Source: CAIUGU01 sp965279735
GTDB taxonomy: Bacteria > Pseudomonadota > Gammaproteobacteria > Steroidobacterales > Steroidobacteraceae
Direction of reading: 5' to 3'
NCBI GenBank assembly: GCA_965279735.1
Contig: OZ257260.1
Span: 1,116,001-1,180,000, forward strand
DNA: 64,000 nucleotides
Position numbers and translations under genes: made by a program. Positions 28,639 to 37,019 of this stretch are shown in pieces; position 1 is the stretch's first letter; each line of letters opens with the position of its first letter. The notes under the pieces are model-generated. The model was not told the DNA's origin. It ran no database searches and was given only the letters and a program-made list of their open reading frames with translations.

Positions 28639-30057
28639 TTACAATGTCTCGTTCGCGAAATCCGCAAGCCGTGAACGTTCCCCACGCAGCAGCGTGATGT
28701 GCCCGCCATGTTCCCAGCCACGGAACCGGTTCACGACATAAGTGAGGCCTGAAGTGGTCTCCGTCAGATAAGGCGTGTCGATCTGCGCGATATTGCCGAG
28801 GCAGATGAGCTTCGTGCCAGGACCTGATCGTGTGATCACGGCCTTCATCTGCTTGGGCGTGAGGTTCTGCGCTTCGTCCAGGATGATGAACCGGTTCAGG
28901 AACGTGCGGCCCCGCATGAAGTTGAGCGAGCGGATCTTGATGCGATTGCGCAGCAGGTCGTTGGTGGCCGCGCGTCCCCAGGTGCCGCCTTCCTGGCTTT
29001 GTGTGAGCACTTCGAGATTGTCCATCAGCGCGCCCATCCAGGGCTCCATCTTTTCTTCCTCTGTTCCGGGCAGGAAGCCGATGTCTTCTCCGAGCGGAAT
29101 CGTCACGCGCGTCATGATGATTTCCGTGTAGCGGTTGCTCTCGAGCGTTTGTGCCAGACCGGCCGCAAGCGTCAGCAGCGTCTTGCCGGTGCCGGCGGGG
29201 CCGAGGATCGTCACGAAGTCGATCTCCGGATCCATGAGCAGGTTGAGCGCGAAATTCTGTTCGCGATTGCGTGCGGTGATGCCCCACACATTGTGCCGTT
29301 CGCTGCGGAAGTCCCGCACGAGTTCGAGCACCGCCTCGTTGTCGTCGAGCTTGCGGACCTCGGCCTCGAAGCCGTTCGCTTCCTGCTGGTAGAGGAACTG
29401 GTTGACGTGCCAGTCCCCTGTCATCGGTCCCTTCACCCGATAAAAGGTGCGGGCGTGCTCCTGCCAGGACTGCATGCCTTTGCCATGCTTCTCCCAGAAG
29501 TTCGCAGGCAGTGTCTGGATGCCCGTGTAGAGGAGATCGGCATCTTCAATGGTCTTGTCGCTGTAGTAGTCCTCGGTGTGGACGCCGATGATCGAGGCCT
29601 TGATGCGCAGGTTGATGTCCTTGGACACCAGCGTGACGCGAGCGGTGGAAAACTCCTTCTGCAGCGCGAGCGCCTGCGCAAGGATTTCGTTATCGGCTCC
29701 GTGCCCGGGCAGCGTGTCGGGCAGGACCGATGCGAGCTTGCGCGTCTGGAAGAAGAGGCGGCCGTGGGCGGCTTTCTTCTTGCCGTTGCCGATCTTGGCG
29801 GTAGGCAGCTCGATGCCCTGGTCGATGGCAGTCTTGGTTGCGCCGACCATCAGCTCGTCAAGAAACCGGCTCACCTGGCGGACGTTGCGCGCGGCCTCTG
29901 AAACACCCTTTTTCCCGGCATCCAGTTCCTCGAGCACGATCATCGGGATGTAGATGTCGTGTTCCTCGAAGCGGAAAATCGCCGTCGGGTCGTGCATGAG
30001 CACATTGGTGTCGAGCACGAAAATGCGACGTTTTGCCGCGAGGGTCTTCTTGGTCAA
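28639..30057 (-). CDS. PIN-PhoH family ATPase (YlaK-like)
   Basis: The 472-residue protein is a fusion of an N-terminal PIN nuclease-like domain (residues about 10-150, with FVLDTNVLMHD carrying the first acidic ligands) and a C-terminal PhoH ATPase domain with Walker A GPAGTGKT and the FIILDEAQNLTPKQMK motif. Family members are thought to be RNA helicase/nuclease-type enzymes; the cellular target is unknown. It is probably transcribed separately from bcp, 43 bp away. Confidence 0.92.
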   Translation of the reverse strand: MTKKTLAAKRRIFVLDTNVLMHDPTAIFRFEEHDIYIPMIVLEELDAGKKGVSEAARNVRQVSRFLDELMVGATKTAIDQGIELPTAKIGNGKKKAAHGRLFFQTRKLASVLPDTLPGHGADNEILAQALALQKEFSTARVTLVSKDINLRIKASIIGVHTEDYYSDKTIEDADLLYTGIQTLPANFWEKHGKGMQSWQEHARTFYRVKGPMTGDWHVNQFLYQQEANGFEAEVRKLDDNEAVLELVRDFRSERHNVWGITARNREQNFALNLLMDPEIDFVTILGPAGTGKTLLTLAAGLAQTLESNRYTEIIMTRVTIPLGEDIGFLPGTEEEKMEPWMGALMDNLEVLTQSQEGGTWGRAATNDLLRNRIKIRSLNFMRGRTFLNRFIILDEAQNLTPKQMKAVITRSGPGTKLICLGNIAQIDTPYLTETTSGLTYVVNRFRGWEHGGHITLLRGERSRLADFANETL

Positions 30058-30100
30058 CGCTGTTGAACTCCCGGTGGGCTGTTGGGCGGTGTGGAGATGA

Positions 30101-30574
30101 CTACAAGGCCTTCGTGGCCGCGAGAACGGCGGCGACGTGGCCGTCGACTTTTACCTTGCGCCATTCCTGGCGGAGGACTCCCTTGGCGTCGATGAGAAAA
30201 GTACTGCGCTCGATGCCGAGGAATTTCCGGCCATACATGCTCTTTTCCTGGATCACATCGAATAGCTTGCAGACCTTCTGGTCCGCGTCGGCGAGCAGTT
30301 CAAAGGGAAACTTCATCTTCGTCTTGAACTTCTCGTGCGATTCGAGACTGTCCCCCGAGATGCCGAAGATCACAGCGCCGGCCTTGCGAAAGGCGGCTGC
30401 CTGCGCGGCGAAGTCCTGGCCTTCGAGCGTGCAGCCGGGCGTATTGTCACGCGGATAGAAATACAGGATGACCTTGGTGCCGGCCGCCTCTTTCAGCGCC
30501 CAGGTGCCGCTGCCGGTAGATGGCAGCGAGAAAGGCGGGACGGGTTTGTCGAGCGCGACGGTTTTGGCTGCCAT
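30101..30574 (-). CDS. bcp: Peroxiredoxin Bcp/PrxQ, thioredoxin-dependent thiol peroxidase
   Basis: The 157-residue PrxQ-type peroxiredoxin reduces organic hydroperoxides. The peroxidatic cysteine C48 is in NTPGCTLEG. The usual alpha-2 resolving cysteine five residues later is absent; the only other cysteine is C102 (QKVCKLFD), so it may work as a 1-Cys enzyme or with a different resolving site. It follows gcvR on the same strand, the conserved gammaproteobacterial order. Confidence 0.94.
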   Translation of the reverse strand: MAAKTVALDKPVPPFSLPSTGSGTWALKEAAGTKVILYFYPRDNTPGCTLEGQDFAAQAAAFRKAGAVIFGISGDSLESHEKFKTKMKFPFELLADADQKVCKLFDVIQEKSMYGRKFLGIERSTFLIDAKGVLRQEWRKVKVDGHVAAVLAATKAL

Positions 30575-30607
30575 GGTCCTTGGGTGTCGGGAAGGAATTG
30601 TCCGGGT

Positions 30608-31138
30608 TCAGGACTTCAACGGTTCGAGGATCGCATCGAGATTCTGGTGATCACAGAAATCCATGAATTCCTCGCGCAGGGCGGCGACATGCAGCTTGCT
30701 GGGAATATGGACGACCATCTGTACTGAAAACATCGGGGCGCCGGTGTGGGCCGCGGCATAGCTGCGCGTGTTCACTTCGGCGATGTCGATGCCGCGGGAG
30801 CTGAAGAAGCCCGCCAGGTGGAACACGATGCCGGGCTGGTCGAGGCAGACCACATCGACGGTATAGGTGATGACCTCGGTCCGCGCGGGCTTGGATTCCG
30901 TACGCCGTACCGTGACGCTCATGTTCCCGGCGGCGTCGAGTTTGGCGACCTCTGCTTCAAGCCGGGCCAGCGTATGCCAGTTGCCGGCCACCAGCAGGAG
31001 CATGGCAAATTCGTTGCCAAGCGCGCTCATGCGGCTCTCGACGATGTTGCCGCCGCAATCGAGCACTACCCGGGTGAGATCGAAGACGAGACCAGTTCGG
31101 TCGCTGCCAATGGCTGAAATGACGATGAGTTGTTTCAT
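30608..31138 (-). CDS. gcvR: ACT-domain regulatory protein, GcvR-like
   Basis: The 176-residue protein consists of two ACT domains (about 1-75 and 88-165), typical of GcvR, the protein that antagonises GcvA activation of the glycine cleavage genes. It is divergent from dapA and next to bcp, a syntenic arrangement known from gammaproteobacteria. Whether a GcvA partner exists cannot be seen here. Confidence 0.85.
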   Translation of the reverse strand: MKQLIVISAIGSDRTGLVFDLTRVVLDCGGNIVESRMSALGNEFAMLLLVAGNWHTLARLEAEVAKLDAAGNMSVTVRRTESKPARTEVITYTVDVVCLDQPGIVFHLAGFFSSRGIDIAEVNTRSYAAAHTGAPMFSVQMVVHIPSKLHVAALREEFMDFCDHQNLDAILEPLKS

Positions 31139-31274
31139 TAAGCGGGATATCTTTTGACTTCATCGAGTGTACAGGCATCGACCGGGAGTGAAAACTTCAT
31201 ATCCGGTTCTGCTTGCATGGGATCCAAGCGCGCCAGTACGATTCCGTCCCCTTCAGGAATGTCCCGGAATTTCC

Positions 31275-32168
31275 ATGCTCAACGGCAGTATCGGCGGCAG
31301 TATCGTTGCAATCGTCACGCCCATGCGGGCGGATGGCGCAGTGGATTTCGCGGCGCTTGACCGGCTGGTCGAGTTTCATGCCGCGAGTGGCACGGACGGA
31401 ATCGTGGCCGTCGGCACCACAGGCGAATCTCCCACTTTAAGCGTGGATGAGCACATGGCCGTCATCAGGCGTGTTGTGGCGCGGGCGGGCGGGCGGTTGC
31501 CCGTGATCGGCGGCACTGGCGCAAATTCCACTCGCGAGGCCATTGAGTGGACCGAATTGGCACATCAGGCTGGCGTCGCTGCCTGCCTGATCGTGACTCC
31601 GTACTACAACAAGCCGACGCAGGAAGGCCTGTACCAGCACTACAAGGCTATCGCGGACGCGGTGCCCGTCCCCCAGATTCTCTACAACGTGCCGGGCCGG
31701 ACCGGCGTCGACATGAAGCCGGATACCGTAGGGCGCCTCGTGGATGTGCCCAACATCATCGGCATCAAGGAGGCGAGCGGCTCGCTGGAGCGCAACCGCG
31801 AACTCAACGCGCGGTTCGGGAGCCGCTTCGTGCTGCTCGGTGGCGATGACGACATCGCCTGCGAAACCGTGCTGGCCGGCTTCAAGGGCGTCATTTCGGT
31901 CACGGCCAATATCGCCCCCAAGGCAATGCACGACATGTGCATGGCTGCGCTGGCGGGCGAGAGCGCAAAGGCCAGGTACATCGATGAGACATTAAAAGGC
32001 TTGCATAAGTACTTGTTTGTAGAATCAAACCCCATCCCTGCAAAGTGGGCATTGGCGCGCATGGGATTCATCGAGGACGCTTTGCGGCTGCCTATGACTC
32101 AGTTATCGGACCAGTTCAAGGCGCCGGTGCTCGAGGCGCTCCGTGCAGCAGGTATCGCCTTCGCATGA
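31275..32168 (+). CDS. dapA: 4-hydroxy-tetrahydrodipicolinate synthase DapA
   Basis: DapA condenses pyruvate with aspartate semialdehyde in the first committed step of lysine/diaminopimelate synthesis. The 297-residue TIM barrel shows GTTGESPTLS, the YNVPGRTGVDM motif with its tyrosine, and the Schiff-base lysine in IGIKEASGS. The ATG at 31275 gives MLNGSIGGSIVAIVTP, the canonical N-terminus, with CCGGAAT upstream; frames starting at 31167 are non-native extensions. Confidence 0.97.
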   Translation: MLNGSIGGSIVAIVTPMRADGAVDFAALDRLVEFHAASGTDGIVAVGTTGESPTLSVDEHMAVIRRVVARAGGRLPVIGGTGANSTREAIEWTELAHQAGVAACLIVTPYYNKPTQEGLYQHYKAIADAVPVPQILYNVPGRTGVDMKPDTVGRLVDVPNIIGIKEASGSLERNRELNARFGSRFVLLGGDDDIACETVLAGFKGVISVTANIAPKAMHDMCMAALAGESAKARYIDETLKGLHKYLFVESNPIPAKWALARMGFIEDALRLPMTQLSDQFKAPVLEALRAAGIAFA

Positions 32169-32249
32169 GCGGTTTGCCCTCGGGGTTGGCAGGCGTGTAA
32201 CCTGCGCGCGCCTCAGGCAGCTGGCAGCGCGGCTCGAGGCAAAGGTTTC

Positions 32250-32341
32250 GGAGAGGTGGCCGAGTGGTCGAAGGCGCTGGACTGGAATTTCAGTTACATC
32301 TTCACGGGTGTACGTGGGTTCGAATCCCACCCTCTCCGCCA
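32250..32341 (+). tRNA. tRNA-Ser (anticodon GGA), CCA encoded
   Basis: A full class II tRNA folds from this stretch. The acceptor GGAGAGG pairs with CCTCTCC, followed by discriminator G and encoded CCA. The D-arm is GCC...GGC. The anticodon stem CTGGA/TTCAG closes loop CTGGAAT with anticodon GGA. A long variable arm and the T-arm GTGGGTTCGAATCCCAC complete the fold. It reads UCC/UCU serine codons. A terminator follows at once. Confidence 0.97.
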
Positions 32342-32345
32342 AATG

Positions 32346-32375
32346 AAAAAGCCCGGGCAAGTCCCGGGCTTTTTT
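32346..32375 (+). terminator. Intrinsic terminator after tRNA-Ser
   Basis: The 8-bp stem AGCCCGGG/CCCGGGCT (32350-32357, 32363-32370), extendable by A-T pairs, closes a 5-base loop and is followed by TTTTT. Confidence 0.92.
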
Positions 32376-32418
32376 ATTTGGCCGGGTGGGGTTCCAACCC
32401 ATGTGAGAGTGGGTTCGA

Positions 32419-32441
32419 CAAAACTGTAGGGAACAGTTTTG
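32419..32441. promoter_or_regulatory. Palindrome copy 1 (CAAAACTG-N7-CAGTTTTG)
   Basis: This 8-bp inverted repeat has a 7-base centre (TAGGGAA). It is nearly identical to the palindrome at 32516-32538 and could be a protein-binding site or hairpin. It lies directly after the left fragment of the duplicated tRNA T-arm. Confidence 0.55.
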
Positions 32442-32515
32442 ACCATCGATCATCGGAAGCTGCGCGCCGATTAGCGATTGCCCAGTGGGTGTCGGCCATG
32501 GATGGCAAAGACACA

Positions 32516-32538
32516 CAAAACTGTACGGAACAGTTTTG
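32516..32538. promoter_or_regulatory. Palindrome copy 2 (CAAAACTG-N7-CAGTTTTG)
   Basis: The arms are the same as those of copy 1 and the centre (TACGGAA) differs at one base. It lies 97 bp downstream of copy 1. Confidence 0.55.
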
Positions 32539-32683
32539 GACAGCGGACGCTGGCGCGAACGCGTGCCGGCCAGGGATGGCAAGGCACAATCCCACCCTCT
32601 CCGCGGCCCTACCTTTCATAATGCCAATACCCAAGTTTTCTTGGTCCCTTCGGCTAGCCCAACCCTCCAGCTACAATCCCCGC

Positions 32684-33157
32684 ATGCCCACCCGCAAACC
32701 CTCCAAACCCGCCGCTCTCACCCAGCTCGGCCGCCAGACTGTCCTGCCATCCTCTCCCGACGAAGCCGTCCTCGAGCGCGTCCCGAACCCCCATCCCGAC
32801 AAGCGCTACGTCACGCGCTTCACGGCGCCTGAGTTCACGTCCCTGTGTCCGATGACCGGGCAACCTGATTTTGCCCACCTTGTCATCGACTACGTGCCAG
32901 GCAAGTGGCTGGTCGAGAGCAAATCGCTGAAGCTGTATCTGGGGTCGTTCCGCAATCACGGTGCCTTCCATGAAGACTGCACGGTCGCTATTGCGGATCG
33001 CATCGTGAAACTCCTCATCCCGCGCTGGCTGCGCATCGGCGGGTACTGGTATCCGCGTGGCGGAATTCCTATCGATGTCTTCTGGCAGACGGGCAAGCCG
33101 CCTGCCGGGGTCTGGATCCCCGACCAGGGCGTTCCAGCGTATCGGGGAAGGGGATAG
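32684..33157 (+). CDS. queF: NADPH-dependent 7-cyano-7-deazaguanine reductase QueF (short form)
   Basis: QueF reduces the nitrile preQ0 to the amine preQ1 in queuosine synthesis. The protein has 157 residues, so it is the unimodular (B. subtilis-type) form, not the two-domain E. coli form. Catalytic C55 (SLCPMTGQPD) and D62, the ESKSLKLYLGSFRNHG motif (starting at E78) and H96-E97 are present. The ATG at 32684 begins just past the tRNA scar region; longer in-frame starts run back through the tRNA and are spurious. Confidence 0.95.
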   Translation: MPTRKPSKPAALTQLGRQTVLPSSPDEAVLERVPNPHPDKRYVTRFTAPEFTSLCPMTGQPDFAHLVIDYVPGKWLVESKSLKLYLGSFRNHGAFHEDCTVAIADRIVKLLIPRWLRIGGYWYPRGGIPIDVFWQTGKPPAGVWIPDQGVPAYRGRG

Positions 33158-33233
33158 CCCCAGGATCTGCAGCCTGTAATGCCGCCGCCGGGCCCTAGCT
33201 GGTATAGTCCGCGGCCCTCGGTGCGGCCCTTTT

Positions 33234-33350
33234 TATGGTGGCTCGTGCCGGTTCCTCCGCGACGATCAGCCGTGAACCCCGCCAGGCCCGGAAGGGAGCA
33301 ACGGTAACGGTGATATCGGGCGCCGGAGGGGTGCCGGTACGGGCCGCCTC
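33234..33350 (+). ncRNA. ffs: 4.5S signal recognition particle RNA
   Basis: The apical loop region with the diagnostic CCAGGCCCGGAAGGGAGCAAC sequence (33282 onward; the key part is GGAAGG with the A-rich partner strand) matches the Ffh-binding domain of bacterial small SRP RNA. The two long flanking arms pair: the strand beginning GGTGGCTCGTGCCGG pairs with CCGGTACGGGCCGCC. Ends are approximate, within about 10-15 bases. A TATAGT at 33203-33208 may be its -10 element. It lies upstream of dnaX, a common place for ffs. Confidence 0.85.
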
Positions 33351-33461
33351 CCTGACGCGGAAGGTGCGGGACGCGGGACTTCCGGCGCTGGTACAGTTGG
33401 CAGCGAAATCCTTCGGCCAGAGAACCCAGCCGCCGCACCCCTCGGTCCGGCATGACCCCCT

Positions 33462-35045
33462 ATGAGCTATCTCGTCCTCGCCCGCAAATGGCGCCCGCGT
33501 ACCTTCAGCGAACTGGTCGGCCAGGAACACGTGCTCCGGGCGCTGGTCAACGCGCTGGATTCCGGTCGCGTGCATCACGCCTTCCTGTTCACCGGGACGC
33601 GCGGTGTGGGCAAGACCACGATTGCACGCATCCTGGCGAAGTCCCTCAATTGCGAGACGGGGCTGACCTCGAAACCCTGCGGCCAGTGCAGCGCCTGCCG
33701 GGAAATCGATGAAGGGCGGTTCGTGGACCTGATCGAGGTCGACGCAGCGTCGCGCACCAAGGTCGATGACACGCGCGAGCTTCTCGACAACGTGCAGTAC
33801 CTGCCGGCCCGCGGGCGGTACAAGGTCTACCTCATCGACGAAGTGCACATGCTGTCGACGCACTCGTTCAATGCGCTGCTCAAGACGCTCGAGGAGCCGC
33901 CGCCTCACGTCAAGTTCCTGCTGGCGACGACCGATCCGCAGAAACTGCCGGTGACGGTGCTGTCACGTTGCCTGCAGTTCAATCTCAAGCGGCTCTCGCC
34001 CACGCTGATCAACAAGCGGCTGACAGACATCATGGTCGCCGAGAAGATCGAGGCCGAGCCCGAGGCGCTCCGGCTGGTCGCGAAGTCCGCCGAAGGCAGC
34101 ATGCGCGATGCACTGAGTCTGCTGGACCAGGTGATTGCGTTTGGCGGGGCTCGCCTGAGCGCTGCGGACACCCGCGCCATGCTGGGCACGGTGGATCGAT
34201 CGCAGATCGTCGCGCTCCTCGAAGCGCTCGCTGCCCGCGATGGCAGGCGCATCCTCGAGATCGTGCGGGACATGGATGAGCATGTGCCTGACTACCGTGA
34301 TGCATTGAGTGAACTCGCCGCGCTGCTGCAACGGCTGGCGGTCATCCAGGCAGTCCCCGAGTGGGAAGCTGGTGACGATGAAGATATCGAAGTCCTGCGG
34401 GCGCTTTCGGCTTTGCTGACGCCCGAGGATACGCAGCTGAACTACCAGATCGCGCTCAACGGACGTCGCGATCTCGAGCTTGCCCCGGACCCGCGGGCCG
34501 GCTTCGAAATGGTCCTGCTGCGCATGCTTGCCTTTCACCCGGCGGGTGCAGCTGTGACAGCGCAAGGCAATGGAGTTGCGGTTCGCAAGCCAGGGCCGAC
34601 CGCCTTGCCGGCTGCTGCCGCTGCGCCACCTGTGAAGTCAGCGTCAGCGAATGATGCCAGCGCAATGGACTGGTCCGGTCTTCTTGCGCAGCTCAATCTC
34701 GATGGGCCAGTGAGCCAGCTCGCAGCTCATTGCACCTGGCTTGGCAGGCAGGGCAATCGCATCCGCTTGTTGCTCGACGCAGATGGCGAATTGCATCGCC
34801 GGCCCGTGCGGGAAGAGAAACTGGCGCAGGCGTTGTCCACGCATTTTGGCGAGCCGGTGAAGGTTGAATTCGAAGTCGCCCATGTGGTGGCCGACACGCC
34901 GGCACGTCGCAAGCAGGCCGAAGCCGATGACCGGTTGCAGGCCGCGCGGCAGTCGATCGAGGCGGATCCCAACGTCCGCGCCATGCAGGATATTTTCGGT
35001 GCGGTCGTGCAGCCAGAGTCGGTGAAGCCGGCCGGCCGTCCATGA
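33462..35045 (+). CDS. dnaX: DNA polymerase III tau (gamma) subunit DnaX
   Basis: DnaX is the clamp-loader ATPase and holoenzyme organiser. The 527 residues contain Walker A GTRGVGKT (45-52), four zinc cysteines (C64, C73, C76, C79), the DEVHMLS Walker B region and the C-terminal tau-type domain that binds DnaE. The protein is shorter than E. coli tau (643). I see no A-AAA-AAG slippery site of the kind that makes gamma in E. coli. Confidence 0.95.
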   Translation: MSYLVLARKWRPRTFSELVGQEHVLRALVNALDSGRVHHAFLFTGTRGVGKTTIARILAKSLNCETGLTSKPCGQCSACREIDEGRFVDLIEVDAASRTKVDDTRELLDNVQYLPARGRYKVYLIDEVHMLSTHSFNALLKTLEEPPPHVKFLLATTDPQKLPVTVLSRCLQFNLKRLSPTLINKRLTDIMVAEKIEAEPEALRLVAKSAEGSMRDALSLLDQVIAFGGARLSAADTRAMLGTVDRSQIVALLEALAARDGRRILEIVRDMDEHVPDYRDALSELAALLQRLAVIQAVPEWEAGDDEDIEVLRALSALLTPEDTQLNYQIALNGRRDLELAPDPRAGFEMVLLRMLAFHPAGAAVTAQGNGVAVRKPGPTALPAAAAAPPVKSASANDASAMDWSGLLAQLNLDGPVSQLAAHCTWLGRQGNRIRLLLDADGELHRRPVREEKLAQALSTHFGEPVKVEFEVAHVVADTPARRKQAEADDRLQAARQSIEADPNVRAMQDIFGAVVQPESVKPAGRP

Positions 35046-35085
35046 TCCATCACTGGTTCAATGAGTTGAAAGGAGTGAAGTACCC

Positions 35086-35415
35086 ATGAAAGGTGGAATC
35101 GGGAATCTGATGAAGCAGGCCCAGGCGATGCAGGCGAACATGCAGCGCGCCCAGGCTGAACTCGCCAGCATGGAAATCGCAGGCGAGGCGGGCGGTGGCA
35201 TGGTCAAGGTGACCATGAACGGCAAGCACGAGGTCAGCCGTGTCGTGATCGATCCCAGCCTGCTGGGCGACGACAAGGACATGCTCGAGGATCTCATTGC
35301 CGCTGCGGTGAACGACGCCGTGCGCAAGATCGAGCGGACGACCCAGGAAAGAATGGGCGGCCTGATGGCTGGCATGAACCTGCCGCCGGGCTTCAAGATG
35401 CCGTTCGGTTCGTGA
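35086..35415 (+). CDS. ybaB: Nucleoid-associated protein YbaB/EbfC
   Basis: This 109-residue DNA-binding dimer has the MKQAQAMQANMQRAQAEL helical N-terminus and the GMVKVTMNGKHEVSRV strand region typical of the family. It is located between dnaX and recR, the universal order, and may assist DNA repair. It is 40 bp after dnaX and 12 bp before recR. Confidence 0.96.
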   Translation: MKGGIGNLMKQAQAMQANMQRAQAELASMEIAGEAGGGMVKVTMNGKHEVSRVVIDPSLLGDDKDMLEDLIAAAVNDAVRKIERTTQERMGGLMAGMNLPPGFKMPFGS

Positions 35416-35427
35416 GCTGAACCACAC

Positions 35428-36042
35428 GTGCAGCTCTATCCACCTTCGCTGCTGCAGCTGATCGACGCACTGCGCTGTCTTCCCGGCGTCGGCCCGAAAT
35501 CCGCGCAGCGGATGGCTTTCCATCTGCTCGAACAGAACCGTGCAGGGGCGGGCTCGCTGGCGACGGCACTCACGGCCGCGGTCAAGGGCGTTGGGAGCTG
35601 CAAGCGCTGCCGCATGTTTGCCGAGCGCGAACTGTGCCCGGTGTGCGAGTCCCCGACCCGTGATACGGGGCTGCTCTGCGTTGTCGAGTCGCCCGCAGAT
35701 GTAGCGGCGGTCGAGCAGTCAGGCAGCTATCGGGGGCGCTACTACGTGCTGATGGGGCATCTCTCGCCACTCGATGGCATTGGTCCCGAAGAGCTTGGCC
35801 TTTCCCAGCTCGAGACGCTGCTGCGCGAACAGGAAGTGAAGGAAGTGATCCTGGCCACCAACCCTACCGTGGAAGGTGATGCAACTGCGCACTACGTTGC
35901 AGAGATCGCCGCCCGTAATCACATTCGTGCAACACGCATTGCCCACGGCGTGCCGGTGGGCGGTGAACTCGAATATGTGGATGGCGGAACCCTGGCGCAT
36001 GCGCTGGCGGGTCGTCAGGTATTGACGAACGGCCCACTCTGA
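35428..36042 (+). CDS. recR: Recombination mediator RecR
   Basis: RecR acts with RecO/RecF in loading RecA at gaps. The 204 residues include the N-terminal helix-hairpin-helix (LPGVGPKSAQRMAFHLL), a four-cysteine zinc finger (C58, C61, C70, C73) and a Toprim domain (LCVVESPADVAAVE onward). The start codon is GTG. Confidence 0.97.
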   Translation: MQLYPPSLLQLIDALRCLPGVGPKSAQRMAFHLLEQNRAGAGSLATALTAAVKGVGSCKRCRMFAERELCPVCESPTRDTGLLCVVESPADVAAVEQSGSYRGRYYVLMGHLSPLDGIGPEELGLSQLETLLREQEVKEVILATNPTVEGDATAHYVAEIAARNHIRATRIAHGVPVGGELEYVDGGTLAHALAGRQVLTNGPL

Positions 36043-36064
36043 TCGAGCAGACTGATTGATCGGA

Positions 36065-37009
36065 TCAGCGAGGACGCTCGTGCGAAGGCAGCAACTGTCG
36101 CATCAGGTTGACCAGCCGTTTGTAGCCCTCGTAGCGTCGCGGCGAAATCACATCGGCTTCGATGGCAGCGATGACCGCACAGCCCGGTTCGCGCAGATGC
36201 AGACAATTGTTGAAGCGACAGCCTGCTGAAGCGGCCTGGATCTCGGGCCACCCTGTCTGGATCATCGCTTCCGCCACCGGCGGCGGAGCGTAATCACGCA
36301 CGCCAGGCGAATCGACCAGTTCGCCGCCGTCCGGCAGTGGCAGGAGCGCCGCGGATACAGTGGTATGGGTGCCTTCGCCTGTCGAGTGGGAAAGCGCGCG
36401 CGTCGGGCGAATGGACGCCGGCACCAGCAGGTTACACAGCGTGGATTTGCCGACTCCTGACTGTCCCACCAGCAGTGTCACTTCATCCTTGAACAGGTCG
36501 CGCAGCGGATCGAGGCCATTGCCGGCCAGCGCAGAGACGCCAACGACGGGATAGCCCGCTTGCCGGTACTCGGCAGCAATGGCCTCTGAAAAGGCATTCG
36601 CTGCAGTGATGTCTGATTTGTTGACCAGCACGGCACCCTTCACTCCTGCGTAGGCTGCGCCCGCGAGATACCTGTCGATCATGTAGAGATCGGGTTCGGG
36701 TTCCGGCGCAAGCATGACGGCGACCAGCGTGACATTGGCGGCCAGCGGTTCATTGCGGCCCCGATTGTCGGTGCGGGCAATGACCGTGCGCCGGGGCTCC
36801 ACTGCGGTGATCTGCCATTCGTCGCTCGCAGAGCCCATGGCCAACCGGACGCCGTCACCGCAGACCACCTGCAGGCGCTTGCCGAAAAGGACAGCCGCGT
36901 GACGTTCGCCTGCGGCGGTCTCGACGATCGCGCGCCGACCGAATGACTCTACGACCCGTGCGGACAGTTCCGGTGTGGATCTGGCGTCGGCAGCGGTCAT
37001 GGCAGGCAC
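36065..37009 (-). CDS. rsgA: Ribosome small-subunit GTPase RsgA
   Basis: RsgA checks late 30S maturation. The 314 residues show the circularly permuted GTPase order: N-terminal OB domain, then NKSD (G4), GQSGVGKST (G1), DSPG (G3), and a C-terminal zinc-binding C-x-FNNC-x-H-x5-C motif. It is convergent with recR, 22 bp apart, and 10 bp downstream of the Ste24-type protease gene on the same strand. RsgA is often next to orn, which is nearby here. Confidence 0.96.
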   Translation of the reverse strand: MPAMTAADARSTPELSARVVESFGRRAIVETAAGERHAAVLFGKRLQVVCGDGVRLAMGSASDEWQITAVEPRRTVIARTDNRGRNEPLAANVTLVAVMLAPEPEPDLYMIDRYLAGAAYAGVKGAVLVNKSDITAANAFSEAIAAEYRQAGYPVVGVSALAGNGLDPLRDLFKDEVTLLVGQSGVGKSTLCNLLVPASIRPTRALSHSTGEGTHTTVSAALLPLPDGGELVDSPGVRDYAPPPVAEAMIQTGWPEIQAASAGCRFNNCLHLREPGCAVIAAIEADVISPRRYEGYKRLVNLMRQLLPSHERPR

Positions 37010-37019
37010 GCGAATGACT

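Larger units (their letters stand above)
32409..32604. repeat. Split second copy of the tRNA-Ser 3-prime end (attachment-site-like scar)
   Basis: The 17 bases at 32588-32604 exactly repeat the 3-prime end of the tRNA (32323-32339). The ten bases at 32409-32418 repeat the preceding T-arm half (32314-32323). Together they look like a second tRNA 3-prime end split by about 169 bp. The interval holds two near-identical palindromes and a partial repeat of GGCCATGGATGGCAAAGACACA (32494-32515) at about 32569-32589. No coding region is supported between the tRNA and queF. This could be the trace of an excised integrative element. Confidence 0.6.

Noticed and set aside
33235..33465. Short frames across the SRP RNA
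   Set aside because: The pairing arms and the conserved GGAAGG loop show an RNA gene.
33462..35045. Programmed frameshift in dnaX producing gamma
   Set aside because: No A-AAA-AAG-type slippery run was seen when reading the gene; a systematic search was not possible.
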